A stretch of 64,000 bases of DNA from Paraburkholderia caballeronis (lineage in GTDB: Bacteria > Pseudomonadota > Gammaproteobacteria > Burkholderiales > Burkholderiaceae), in NCBI RefSeq assembly GCF_900104845.1, contig NZ_FNSR01000003.1, positions 868,001-932,000 of the forward strand. The letters run 5' to 3'. The position numbers and the translations under genes were made by a program. Of this stretch, positions 36,578 through 45,264 are shown in pieces. The number at the start of each line of letters is the position of its first letter. The stretch's first letter is position 1. A model generated the notes under the pieces. The model did no database searches, was not told where the DNA came from, and saw only the letters and a list, made by a program, of their open reading frames with translations.

Positions 36578-36606
36578 AGAATAAGGATTGTGGACCGATC
36601 TGTCAA
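36578..36606 (-). promoter_or_regulatory. Sigma70 promoter of the TetR gene, predicted leaderless
   Basis: On the minus strand the -35 is TTGACA (36606-36601, full consensus). The spacer is 17 bp and the -10 is TATTCT (36583-36578). Initiation 7 bp downstream falls at 36571, the A of the start codon. No ribosome-binding sequence lies between the -10 and the ATG. Confidence 0.7.
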
Positions 36607-36612
36607 CAACAG
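36587..36612. promoter_or_regulatory. Candidate TetR operator over its own promoter
   Basis: The segment holds TGGACCGATCTGTCAA, an imperfect dyad with half-sites around a central GATC. It covers the -35 and most of the spacer of the TetR promoter. It matches 21/26 with 35913-35938 before the SDR gene. Position and dyad indicate autorepression. Confidence 0.6.
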
Positions 36613-36716
36613 GGATGACCATGATGCCTGACGGTCGTCGAACCACCGCCCCGCGCGGGTAGACATGAAAAAAGCCTGAAAAACAGGGGCGAAATCGAGG
36701 TTCGCAACAATCCTGG

Positions 36717-36746
36717 CTGACACCACCGCGTTTCAGGTGATAGACT
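36717..36746 (+). promoter_or_regulatory. Possible promoter of the DUF2946-TonB-PCu(A)C operon
   Basis: CTGACA (36717-36722) and TAGACT (36741-36746) are separated by 18 bp. They match the sigma70 consensus at 5/6 and 4/6. Initiation would be near 36753, giving a 33-base leader. The match is moderate. Confidence 0.35.
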
Positions 36747-36785
36747 TTCGCGCGAATCCCTGTCTCCCTGTCCGCCCGACGCCTC

Positions 36786-37169
36786 ATGTTCTTCCGCGCC
36801 CGCAACCGCATGACCGCATGGCTTGGCCTGATCGCCATGTGGATCGTCGTGCTCGCGCCGCTCGTAAGCCAGCTGGTCGTTTCGGCGCACATGGACGATC
36901 CCGCGACCGCCGCGTTGTGCTCGGTCGTGCAGCCGGTTGCCGGCGACGCGCATGACAGCCAGCACGGCGACCTGCTCGCCGCGTGCGGCTACTGCGACCT
37001 GCTCGCCGATCATCCGGCGCTGCCGGCCGTGGTGGGGCCGACGCTGCTGCTGATCGTGCTGATCGCCGCCGTCGTGGTGCCCGCGCTGTCCACCCGCTTC
37101 ACGCCGCTCGGCGCGTTCCCCTCGGGACGCCCGCGCGCGCCTCCCGCGTTTTCCCTGCCCAGCCTGTAA
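36786..37169 (+). CDS. DUF2946 family small membrane protein
   Basis: The 127-residue protein has an N-terminal hydrophobic helix (AWLGLIAMWIVVLAPLVSQLVVSAH) and a second helix (VVGPTLLLIVLIAAVVVPAL). Between them is a periplasmic loop with Cys67 and Cys70 in ACGYCDLLADH, plus His56, His60 and His76. The CxYC signature defines DUF2946, often found with copper genes. The loop could bind or relay copper. It is 87 bp upstream of the TonB receptor and probably co-transcribed. No ribosome site is visible before the ATG. Confidence 0.8.
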   Translation: MFFRARNRMTAWLGLIAMWIVVLAPLVSQLVVSAHMDDPATAALCSVVQPVAGDAHDSQHGDLLAACGYCDLLADHPALPAVVGPTLLLIVLIAAVVVPALSTRFTPLGAFPSGRPRAPPAFSLPSL

Positions 37170-37256
37170 GCGAACCGCGCCGGCCCGTTGGCCGTCGTCA
37201 CGCCGCCGCGCCCGCACGCGGCGCGGCAGGTCACGACCAGAGGAAACGTTTCACCC

Positions 37257-39713
37257 ATGCTCACCCGACATTCGAGCGGCACGGTCCTGTCCGTGTCGTC
37301 GCGCCCGGCCGTCCGTAGCCGGCTGCTGCCCGCCGTGCTGCTCGGCGCTGTGCACGGCATCGCGTCCGCCGCCGGCGCGCCGAACCCCACGCCGGCCCCG
37401 CTTCAGGCCGACGGCGACTCGCCCGCCGCAGCCGCGCCCGCCGGCGCATCGGCGCCCGAACCGCAGAGCCTGCCGTCGGTCCAGGTTTCCGGCACGCGCT
37501 CCTATGCGGAGAAGAACCTGCTGCCGCAGACCACCGAAAGCATCACCGCGAAGCAGATCGCGGAGACGGTCAACGTGATGGATACCGAGGACGCGCTGAA
37601 GTATCTGCCCGACATGCTCGTGCGCAAGCGCTACATCGGCGACACCCAGGCGCCGATGGCGACGCGCACCACCGGCATCAACGCAAGCGCGCGCAGCCTC
37701 GTTTATGCGGACGGCGTGCTGCTCACGCCGCTCATCAACAACAACAACCAGAACGGCTCGCCGCAGTGGTTCATGGTGCCGCCGCAGGAGATCGACCGGA
37801 TCGACGTGATGTACGGCCCGTTCGCCGCGCAGTTCCCCGGCAATTCGTACGGCGCGGTCACGCAGATCACGACGCGCATGCCGAAGCGTTTCGAGGCGAG
37901 CGTCGCGGTGACCGGCGCGGTCCAGCATTTCAGCCAGTACGGCACGAACACGAGCGAGCCGTCCACCCAGTACAGCGCGACGCTCGGCGACCGCGTCGGC
38001 AAGCTGTCGTGGTGGTTCAGCGCGAATCACCTGAACAGCTTCTCGCAGCCGATCACGTTCGGCACCGTCAGCCAGTCGAAGACGCCGGCCGGCGCGGGGC
38101 TGCCCGCGATCGGCGGCGGTTTTGCCGACACGAACCGCACCGGCAGCGCGATCCAGGTGATCGGCGCGAGCAACTTCATCCACACGATCCAGGACAACGC
38201 GACACTCAAGCTCGCATACGACTTCACGCCGACGCTCACCGCGACGTACACGCTCGGCTACTGGCAGAACCGCTCGAAGGCGCACGCGGAAACGTACCTG
38301 ACCGACGCGAACGGCAACCCGTATTACGGCGCGGCCAGCGGCTCGGTGAACCTCGGCGGCTTCGCGTACAGCGCGAGCACGATCGCCGGCCAGTTCGCGA
38401 GCAACAACGTCGAGCAGGAGCACCTGATGCAGAGCGTGGACGTCGGCACGCACACGCAGGGGCCGTTCGACTGGCAACTGGTGGTCAGCAACATGGACTA
38501 CCTGCAGGACCTGAGCCGCCTGTCCACCGGGCTTTATCCGGCCGCGCTGTCCGGCGGGCCGGGCCGCACGACCGACATGAGCGGCACCGGCTGGACGACG
38601 GTGGACGCGAAAGGCATCTGGCGGCCGCAGGGGATCGACGGCGCGCACCTCGTCAGCTTCGGCGCGCATTACGACCAGTTCCGGCTGGAAAGCCCGACGT
38701 ACAGCACGTCGGACTGGATCTCCGGCGGCCCGGGTGCGCTGTACAGCAACTCGCTCGGCCGCACCGGGACCAGCGCGCTATGGGTGCAGGACGCGTGGCG
38801 CTTCGCGCCGTCGCTGACCGCGACGCTCGGCGGACGCTACGAATGGTGGCGCGCGTACGACGGCTACAACTTCTCGACCGCCGGCAACGGCGCGGGCGTA
38901 TCGATCCAGCAGCCGGGCGTGAGCCAGTCCGGCTTCTCGCCGAAGGTCTCGCTGAACTGGGCGCTCGGCGACGTGTGGTCGGTGACCGGCTCGGTCGGCC
39001 GCGCGCTGCGCTTTCCGACCGTCGGCGAGCTGTACCAGAGCGTGCAGACCGGCACGACGTTCCTGCAGGCGAACCCGTTCCTGAAACCCGAGGACGTGTG
39101 GTCGGGCGAACTCGCGATCGAGCGCGACACGAATCGCAGCCACCTGCGGCTGTCCGCGTTCGACGAATACGTGTACGACGCGCTGATCTCGCAGACCTCG
39201 CTGATCCCCGGTTTCGCGACGCCGGTGTCGTTCACGCAGAACGTCGGCAAGACGCGCCAGATGGGCGTCGAACTCGCGGGCCGCGCGGACGACGCGCTGA
39301 TCCGCGGGCTGTCGCTGTCCGGCAACGTCACGTACGTGAATGCGAAGATCCTGTCGAACGACAGCTTCGTGCCGACGTCGCCCGGCGACACGTCGGTCGG
39401 CAAGCGCGTGCCGTACGTGCCGACGTGGCGCGCGACGCTCGAAGCGACCTACCGGCCCGACGCGCACTGGGCGTACACGCTCGCCGCGCGCTACAGTTCG
39501 CGCGTGTTCGCGACGGTCGACAACAGCGACGTCAACGCGGCCACGTTCATGGGCTTTCAGGATTTCTTCGTGATGGACGCACGCGTGCACTACCAGTTCG
39601 ACCGGCACTGGGGCGGCGCGCTCGGCGTCGACAACCTGAACAACCGCAAATACTTCCTGTATCACCCGTTCCCGCAGCGCACGTTCTATGCGGAGCTGAA
39701 GTACGACCTTTGA
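37257..39713 (+). CDS. TonB-dependent outer-membrane receptor, probable copper or copper-chelate uptake
   Basis: The 818-residue receptor has a long N-terminal export signal (about 40 residues ending SAAGA) and a Pro/Ala-rich spacer. The plug domain (VQVSGTRSYAEKNLLPQTTESITAKQI) includes ITTRMPKRF before the barrel. The 22-strand barrel ends ELKYDL, lacking the usual terminal phenylalanine. The plug loop NNNNQNGSPQWFMVPPQEIDRIDVMYGP is intact. Flanking DUF2946 and PCu(A)C genes suggest copper rather than iron as the cargo. The start at MLTRHSS follows an AGAGGA site. Confidence 0.9.
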   Translation: MLTRHSSGTVLSVSSRPAVRSRLLPAVLLGAVHGIASAAGAPNPTPAPLQADGDSPAAAAPAGASAPEPQSLPSVQVSGTRSYAEKNLLPQTTESITAKQIAETVNVMDTEDALKYLPDMLVRKRYIGDTQAPMATRTTGINASARSLVYADGVLLTPLINNNNQNGSPQWFMVPPQEIDRIDVMYGPFAAQFPGNSYGAVTQITTRMPKRFEASVAVTGAVQHFSQYGTNTSEPSTQYSATLGDRVGKLSWWFSANHLNSFSQPITFGTVSQSKTPAGAGLPAIGGGFADTNRTGSAIQVIGASNFIHTIQDNATLKLAYDFTPTLTATYTLGYWQNRSKAHAETYLTDANGNPYYGAASGSVNLGGFAYSASTIAGQFASNNVEQEHLMQSVDVGTHTQGPFDWQLVVSNMDYLQDLSRLSTGLYPAALSGGPGRTTDMSGTGWTTVDAKGIWRPQGIDGAHLVSFGAHYDQFRLESPTYSTSDWISGGPGALYSNSLGRTGTSALWVQDAWRFAPSLTATLGGRYEWWRAYDGYNFSTAGNGAGVSIQQPGVSQSGFSPKVSLNWALGDVWSVTGSVGRALRFPTVGELYQSVQTGTTFLQANPFLKPEDVWSGELAIERDTNRSHLRLSAFDEYVYDALISQTSLIPGFATPVSFTQNVGKTRQMGVELAGRADDALIRGLSLSGNVTYVNAKILSNDSFVPTSPGDTSVGKRVPYVPTWRATLEATYRPDAHWAYTLAARYSSRVFATVDNSDVNAATFMGFQDFFVMDARVHYQFDRHWGGALGVDNLNNRKYFLYHPFPQRTFYAELKYDL

Positions 39714-39776
39714 GCGCGGCGCGCGACACGATCGCGGCCAGCGCATCCCCCTCTTCTACCGACAGGAGATGAACCG

Positions 39777-40217
39777 ATGAAACGAACGATCCATACCCTC
39801 GCCGCGTTGTCGCTTTGCGTGGCCTCGCTCGATGCGTTCGCCGCGCCGCCGGCGGTGTCGAACTGCTGGGTGCGGCTGCTGCCCGGCAATCTGCCGTCCG
39901 GCGCGTACTTCGACGTGACGAACCCCGGCAGCGCCGCGATTGAAATCGAAAGCGTCGACAGCGACGCGTTCGGCATGGCGATGCTTCACCGCACGCAGCG
40001 CAACGGCAGCACGTCGACGATGGAGATGGTCCACACCGCGACGGTGCCGGCGAACGGCACGCTGAAGTTCGCGCCCGGCGGTTATCACGTGATGCTCGAA
40101 CAGCCGAAGCAGCCGGTCGCGATCGGCTCGACGATCGCGCTGACGTTCACGTTCGGCGACGGCGAAAAGACGACCGCGCAGTGCGCGGTGAAGAGCCCGG
40201 CGACGATGGTCAAGTGA
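39777..40217 (+). CDS. Periplasmic copper chaperone PCu(A)C family
   Basis: This 146-residue protein has a signal peptide ending LDAFA and a mature cupredoxin-like fold. The Cu(I) motif H-x10-M-x21-H-x-M is complete: His71, Met82, His104 and Met106 (in MLHRTQ, STMEMV and GYHVML). Such proteins hand copper to cytochrome oxidase CuA/CuB sites or to Sco proteins. The mature protein also has Cys30 near its start. It lies 63 bp after the TonB receptor and closes the operon. Copper-starvation control is plausible. Confidence 0.92.
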   Translation: MKRTIHTLAALSLCVASLDAFAAPPAVSNCWVRLLPGNLPSGAYFDVTNPGSAAIEIESVDSDAFGMAMLHRTQRNGSTSTMEMVHTATVPANGTLKFAPGGYHVMLEQPKQPVAIGSTIALTFTFGDGEKTTAQCAVKSPATMVK

Positions 40218-40296
40218 GCGCGGCGACGGCGCCGCGTTGGGCTGGCCGGCGGCCGTCACCGGAAAAGCAGCGCGCCGGCGGCGGCGACGGCCGCGA

Positions 40297-41580
40297 TCAA
40301 CCCGCCTCGACGCGATTGCGGCCCGACTGCTTGGCGCGATACAGCGCCTGGTCCGCGCGTTTCAGGATCGCGTTCACGTCGCGCTCGCCGGGCGCGCGCG
40401 TGGTCACGCCGATCGTGACCGTGAACGGCACCGCGTTGCCGGTGCGCCATTCGTGCGCGAAGTCCTGCTGCTCGAACGTCGCGCGCAACTGTTCGGCAAT
40501 CGCCAGCGCGTCGTCCGCGCCGGTCTGCGGCAGCGCGGCGACGAACTCCTCGCCGCCCCAGCGCGCGAACACGTCGGACTTGCGGCTCGACGCCATGCCG
40601 ACCTTCGCGAGTATTCGCAGCACTTCGTCGCCGACGTCGTGGCCGTAGCTGTCGTTGATCTTCTTGAAGAAATCGATGTCGAGCAGGAACACGGACAGTT
40701 CGTCGTCGGACTCCAGAATGTGCTCGACCACGCCGAGGAACTCGCGCCGGTTCGGCAGGCCGGTCAATTCGTCGGTCACCGCCTGCTTCTGCAGCAGATC
40801 CATCAGCCGCACGCGATCCGTGATGTCGCGGATCACCGCGGTGAATTCGATCAGCCCGTCCACGACGATCTTCGAGATCGCGATCTCGACCGGCAGCAGC
40901 GAGCCGTCGCGATGCTGGCCGTACACGCGGTTGCGTTCGTCCATCTGCCGCGAGCGCACCGGCGAGCGCGCGAACTGCTGCACGTACCGCGCGTGATACG
41001 GGCGATACTTCTCGGGCAGCAGCCGCTCGATCGGCTCGCCGAGCATCTCCTCGGACGAGTAGCCGAACAGGTTCTCCGCCGCGCGGTTGAACAGCGTGAT
41101 GTGGTGGTGCTGGTCGATCGTGATGATCGCGTCGTATGCCGCGTCGACCACCGACCGGAAACGCGACGTGCTGGCTTCGAGCGCGCGCGTCAGGTCCATC
41201 TTCGACGTGATGTCGAGGCCGGTCACCAGAATCTCGACGACGGTCGAGCCGCTGTCGGTGTGGCGGAACGGCTTCAGCGACATGCGCCACCAGTGCGTGC
41301 CGTCCTTCAGGTCGTACGCCTGCTCCAGTTCCTGCGCGATGCCGGATTCGAAGCACTCCAGCAGCTTCTCGCGAAACTCGTGGCGCGCATAGTTCGGCAC
41401 CAGCGTGTCGAGCGGGATCGGGAACGCGCGCACGCCCGGCCGGCGTCCGCCGGTCATCTGGAAAAAGCCGTCGTTGCAGGCCGGGACGACCAGCTGGCCG
41501 GCCTCGTTGCGGCCGACGACGGCCACGCTCGCGCCGATGCCATCCACGAACTCCTGGACCCTGCTGGACCAATCGACCAT
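40297..41580 (-). CDS. Diguanylate cyclase with two PAS domains
   Basis: The 427-residue cytoplasmic enzyme makes cyclic di-GMP from two GTP. The first PAS spans about residues 10-125 and the second about 138-260, with its HITLFNRAAENLFGYSSEEMLG core. The GGDEF domain runs about 268-425 with active site GGEEF at 342-346. An inhibitory RxxD site (RKSD, 333-336) lies five residues before it, so product feedback is expected. There is no transmembrane segment. The start is at MVDWSS. It is transcribed alone. Confidence 0.92.
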   Translation of the reverse strand: MVDWSSRVQEFVDGIGASVAVVGRNEAGQLVVPACNDGFFQMTGGRRPGVRAFPIPLDTLVPNYARHEFREKLLECFESGIAQELEQAYDLKDGTHWWRMSLKPFRHTDSGSTVVEILVTGLDITSKMDLTRALEASTSRFRSVVDAAYDAIITIDQHHHITLFNRAAENLFGYSSEEMLGEPIERLLPEKYRPYHARYVQQFARSPVRSRQMDERNRVYGQHRDGSLLPVEIAISKIVVDGLIEFTAVIRDITDRVRLMDLLQKQAVTDELTGLPNRREFLGVVEHILESDDELSVFLLDIDFFKKINDSYGHDVGDEVLRILAKVGMASSRKSDVFARWGGEEFVAALPQTGADDALAIAEQLRATFEQQDFAHEWRTGNAVPFTVTIGVTTRAPGERDVNAILKRADQALYRAKQSGRNRVEAG

Positions 41581-41900
41581 CGCGACTCCTGAAGAGGATT
41601 GCCCGGGCGGGCGGGGAGCAGGCTCGACGCATTCGACGGCGTAGCCTGGCGAAACAGCGGCATGACGACGCAGCGTATCGCAGCATAACGCCGATGAAAA
41701 GTCGCGGGAAGCGCCGGGCAGGCGAAAGGCAGGCTCGTGGCGGGGCGGCGCGGGTCGGCAACCCATGCAGCCGATGCGTGCCGCATCGCGGGCGCGATAC
41801 GGCGTGCGAACGTATGCGAACCGGAAGGGGCTTCGCAATGCCAACGGCTGTCCCGAACGGGCCGGTGCTGGAGGGCTTGGCGCGACGTGGGCCGCCGCGT
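41581..41900. other. Intergenic region, 320 bp
   Basis: The gap lies between the diguanylate cyclase start and the alpha/beta hydrolase stop (both minus). It should hold the cyclase promoter. I see no gene, strong terminator or repeated motif. Confidence 0.4.
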
Positions 41901-43115
41901 TCAGTCGTTGTGCAGCACGTCGTCGAGCCAGTCCAGCACGCGCCGGTTCAGCAGCGAGCGGTTCATCATCTCGCAGTGGTCGCCCGCGCCTTCGGCCGCG
42001 GTGAAGCGGATCATCTGCTTCGGGCAGCGCAGCGCGTCGAGCATCGCCGCCACGCCGGCCGCGAGCGGATCGCGCTCGGCGCAGGTCAGCAACGTCGGAC
42101 AGCGAATCAGTTCGGCGCGGCCTTCGAGTGTGTACGTTTCGACGGACGCCAGATAGTCGCGCAGATTGTCGACGCCGTTCGCCCAGAAACCGCGCTGCAC
42201 GACCATCCAGCGCAGCTTGCGGTCGCCTTCGATCATCTGCCGCATACGGTCGAGCAACGCGTCGCCGATGCGGCCGAGATCGCGGACCTCGTCCGGTGTC
42301 CCGCCGAGCCGCAACGCCGCCTGGCGAAAGCCGGTCGCGACGCTCCACTGCCCCGGATCGGCGATGCACGCGGCCAGCCGGTGCTCGCCGGATGCCGCGC
42401 GCGGCGCGAGATAACCGCCGAGGCTCCCGCCGCTCAACGCGATGCGCGCGGGATCGACGACGTCGAGCGTCAACGCGAAGTCCACGACCGCGGCGATCAC
42501 CGTCTCCCAGTCCGGCCGCAGCGGCACGCCGTGTTCGTACAGCAGTTCGCCCTGGCCTGGGCCGTCGAAGATCAGCGCGTGGTAGCCGCGCCGCGACGCG
42601 GCGACCGCCGAGGCGAAATAGAGGTCGGTCAACGTCGCATCGTAGCCGTTCGTCAGGATCAGCAGCGGACGCCGTTCCTGCGCGCCTCCTTCGGCCGGAA
42701 TCAGATACGCGGGCAACGACAGACGATCGAACGGAATCCTGAGCGGTTCAACGGCCGGATCGCCGAGGCGCATCGCGGTGGCGAACAATGCCATCTGTTT
42801 GCGGAACGCATCCAGCAGGCGTGGATCGACCGGCGCGCCATAGATCGGGTGATACGACGCGGCGTAGCTGCAACTCGCCCGCAGGTATAACTCGCGTGCG
42901 CTGGCCGTCTTTGCGCGGGCGAGCGTGGCATCGGCTTCCGCCTGCTGGCGCTGCGCCGCTTGGACCCATGCGTCGTAGAACGCGGAGTCGTCGCCGTGGC
43001 CGACCTTCTCCGCGACCGCCGCGACGTCGCCGAAGTCCGCGCCGCCATACGGGATATACGCGAGCGGCCACGTGCCGAAGCCGTCGTGGAACGCTGACTC
43101 GAAAATCGTCGCCAT
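41901..43115 (-). CDS. Alpha/beta hydrolase (FrsA / DUF1100-like, with N-terminal helical domain)
   Basis: This is a 404-residue hydrolase. About 140 helical residues precede the catalytic domain. The nucleophile elbow is ALSGGSLGGYLAPR (GGSLGG), the acid is in LTCAERDPLA and the histidine in EGAGDHCEMM. This architecture is shared by the FrsA/DUF1100 and 2,6-dihydroxypseudooxynicotine hydrolase families, which act on C-C or ester bonds. It has no signal peptide, so it is cytoplasmic. It is 161 bp downstream of the previous minus-strand gene and may be independent. Substrate unknown. Confidence 0.85.
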   Translation of the reverse strand: MATIFESAFHDGFGTWPLAYIPYGGADFGDVAAVAEKVGHGDDSAFYDAWVQAAQRQQAEADATLARAKTASARELYLRASCSYAASYHPIYGAPVDPRLLDAFRKQMALFATAMRLGDPAVEPLRIPFDRLSLPAYLIPAEGGAQERRPLLILTNGYDATLTDLYFASAVAASRRGYHALIFDGPGQGELLYEHGVPLRPDWETVIAAVVDFALTLDVVDPARIALSGGSLGGYLAPRAASGEHRLAACIADPGQWSVATGFRQAALRLGGTPDEVRDLGRIGDALLDRMRQMIEGDRKLRWMVVQRGFWANGVDNLRDYLASVETYTLEGRAELIRCPTLLTCAERDPLAAGVAAMLDALRCPKQMIRFTAAEGAGDHCEMMNRSLLNRRVLDWLDDVLHND

Positions 43116-43276
43116 GCGGGTCTCCCTCGTCGTGACCGGCCGTTCGTTGCGACAACGTTCAACGGAGTATAGAAGCTGTTTTCGCGATTACGACGATCGC
43201 GCGACGCGTCGTGGCGTTGCCGCCGCGCTTCGTTTTCATCAGAGGAACACGAAGCGCCGTTCAGCGCGGTCCGCCT

Positions 43277-43630
43277 TCAACCGCCAAGCACGGACAGATT
43301 CAGCGGATACGAACGCCCGATCCACAACGCGCAGTCGCGATGATCGCGCAACGCATCGCTGGTGTTCGGATGAACGAATACGTCGAGCGCCCCGTGATGC
43401 AGCGCGAGCCACGCGACGATCGTCGTAAACTCCGCCGGTTCGAACGCCAGCTGATACGACCACATCGGATGCGGACCGACCGGCCGCTCGTGAAAACGGC
43501 CCATCTGCAATTCGCGCGGGAACCGCGCTTCGATCGCCTCGCGCAACGCCCATGCGGCATCGCGGGTCGCGGCGTCGAAATAAACGTGCGCGTGCCAGTT
43601 ACGGATCTCGGCAAGGTCGGGGCGGGTCAT
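43277..43630 (-). CDS. DOPA 4,5-dioxygenase-family protein
   Basis: The 117-residue small protein has conserved histidines in IRNWHAHVYFD, HERPVGPHPMW and HHGALDVFVHPNTSDALRDH. These motifs define the DOPA 4,5-dioxygenase family (VOC-like fold, non-haem iron). Fungal members cleave catechol rings for betalain-like pigments; bacterial homologues have no settled role. The start at MTRPDLAE lies at the family N-terminus. It is divergent from yjbQ across a 148-bp gap. Confidence 0.85.
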   Translation of the reverse strand: MTRPDLAEIRNWHAHVYFDAATRDAAWALREAIEARFPRELQMGRFHERPVGPHPMWSYQLAFEPAEFTTIVAWLALHHGALDVFVHPNTSDALRDHRDCALWIGRSYPLNLSVLGG

Positions 43631-43778
43631 CGGGAGTCGCGCAAACAGAAGCCATGAAGCGGCCATTCTGCCGTATCGGCCCGCACGACGCCACCGCGCG
43701 GCCGGACAAACGATCGTTTACCATGTGCCGCAAGGCATCGCGTCCGATGCAACCCGCCACCCGACGGAGAACCCGATC

Positions 43779-44198
43779 ATGCGCCAGGCGCTTCATCATC
43801 TGCGGGTCCGCGTCCCCGGACGCGGGCTCATCGACATCAGCGACGAGGTGCATGCGTTCGTGCGCGAGCAACGGATCGACACCGGACTGCTGACGCTGTT
43901 CTGCCGTCACACGTCCGCCTCGCTGCTGATCCAGGAAAACGCGGACCCGTCGGTGCGCCGCGACCTCGAACGCTACTTCGCGACGCTCGCGCCCGAAGAC
44001 CCGCAACGCTACGAGCACGACACCGAAGGCCCGGACGACATGCCCGCGCATCTGCGCACCGCGCTCACGCAGGTGCAACTGTCGATTCCGGTCGAGCACG
44101 GCGCGCCGACGCTCGGCACGTGGCAGGGCATCTATCTGTTCGAGCACCGGCAGCATGCGCACACGCGCGACGTCGTGCTGCATCTGATCGGCGAATGA
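43779..44198 (+). CDS. yjbQ: YjbQ family protein
   Basis: This 139-residue protein belongs to the UPF0047/YjbQ family. Conserved blocks are TLFCRHTSASLLIQENADPSVRRDLE, DDMPAHLRTALT and the end PTLGTWQGIYLFEHRQ. The histidines and glutamate form a metal-like pocket. Escherichia coli YjbQ has weak thiamine-phosphate synthase activity, so the NCBI name is secondary thiamine-phosphate synthase; the physiological role is unclear. The start is at MRQALHHL, with CGGAGA 11 nt upstream. Confidence 0.9.
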   Translation: MRQALHHLRVRVPGRGLIDISDEVHAFVREQRIDTGLLTLFCRHTSASLLIQENADPSVRRDLERYFATLAPEDPQRYEHDTEGPDDMPAHLRTALTQVQLSIPVEHGAPTLGTWQGIYLFEHRQHAHTRDVVLHLIGE

Positions 44199-44236
44199 AG
44201 CGTCGGTAACGTGGGCCGGCGGCAAAGCCCGCACGG

Positions 44237-44920
44237 CTAACCCTCGTGATGATCGTGGCCGTCGTCGGCCGATAACCCGCTGCCGAGCCCGAGCCCCGCG
44301 CCGCCGCCCGCCATCGCCGCACCGCCGGCACCCCCGCCTCCGCCTCCCGCGCCCTTTCCGCCGCCGCCCTGCCTCGCATCGTCCTTCGCGCCGCCGTCGC
44401 CCTTGCCTCGCGCAGCGGTCGTGCGGGCCGGCCCCTGCTTCGGAATCGCGAGACCGGCCGGCACCGGCTCCAGCGTCAGCACGCCGCGAATGAAGTCGCG
44501 CAGCGACACGACCAGTTCGTCGGTATGCACCGGACGCCCGGCCACCAGTTCCGTCGCCGCGCTCGCCGCGAGCCGCACCTGCTCCTCGGTGCCGAGCAGG
44601 ATGATGTCGGACAGCGCGGCCTCGACCGCGTCGCGCATCCGCCGCGCGCGGTCGCTGGCCGGCACGCTGCCCGCGCTGCGCAAATCGCGCAGATGCATCG
44701 GGTTCACCGCGAGGTCGCCGGTGAACGAGCCGCCGAGCGTCTTGTACGCGGCGATCAGCGTGCGCAGCCGTTCGTTGATCTGCCGGTTCTCGCGTTCGCG
44801 GCGCTGCTGCAACGTCTGCATCACGAGCAAACGGATGCCGACGCCGATCAGCGTGATCAGCGCAAGGCCGAACAGCGTCGACAGCAAGCCCTGCCACGAA
44901 CTGAAATCCAGATTGCGCAT
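44237..44920 (-). CDS. Unknown membrane-anchored protein with glycine-rich tail
   Basis: I do not recognise a named family. The protein has 227 residues. One N-terminal helix (WQGLLSTLFGLALITLIGVGIRLLVM) is followed by a charged coiled-coil-like segment and a soluble helical domain (NRQINERLRTLIAAYKTLGGSFTGDL to FIRGVLTLEPVP). A low-complexity Gly/Ala/Lys tail ends in DDGHDHHEG. The tail could be flexible or bind metal. It converges with yjbQ at 38 bp. Its codon use matches neighbouring genes, and the helical part looks like a real protein. Confidence 0.75.
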   Translation of the reverse strand: MRNLDFSSWQGLLSTLFGLALITLIGVGIRLLVMQTLQQRRERENRQINERLRTLIAAYKTLGGSFTGDLAVNPMHLRDLRSAGSVPASDRARRMRDAVEAALSDIILLGTEEQVRLAASAATELVAGRPVHTDELVVSLRDFIRGVLTLEPVPAGLAIPKQGPARTTAARGKGDGGAKDDARQGGGGKGAGGGGGGAGGAAMAGGGAGLGLGSGLSADDGHDHHEG

Positions 44921-45264
44921 GAGTCGGGTTCCGATCGTCGAAAGCCCCGCTCCGGTCGAAGCAGGGTTCCTGTCTGCGCGGACGACACGCTCGCCGCGCA
45001 TTGGGTGTTCCGTGCCGGCGCTGCAACGAACACGCGCCGGCACGACGAGGCACCTACTATAACGAAACGTCCCGCCGCGTTGTCGCGATGGACGTGCGTG
45101 CGGCCGGGTCGTCGCAGCGGGTATGCGCGTTGCTCGCAGCCGGTGGGGTTCGAAGCCGATGCGGATTGGTCGCGCGCCGGCCGACGATCCGCCATCACCC
45201 CGGGCAGCACGCCGCGTGCGCGCCCATCTGACCACCCCACCCATCCCCCGCCAGGAGACCGACG
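44921..45264. other. Divergent intergenic region, 344 bp
   Basis: The gap separates the glycine-rich protein (minus) from the Rieske/FAD reductase (plus). A TATAGT hexamer on the minus strand at 45061-45056 could be a -10 for the minus gene, but no good -35 lies 16-18 bp away. No gene is evident. Confidence 0.35.
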
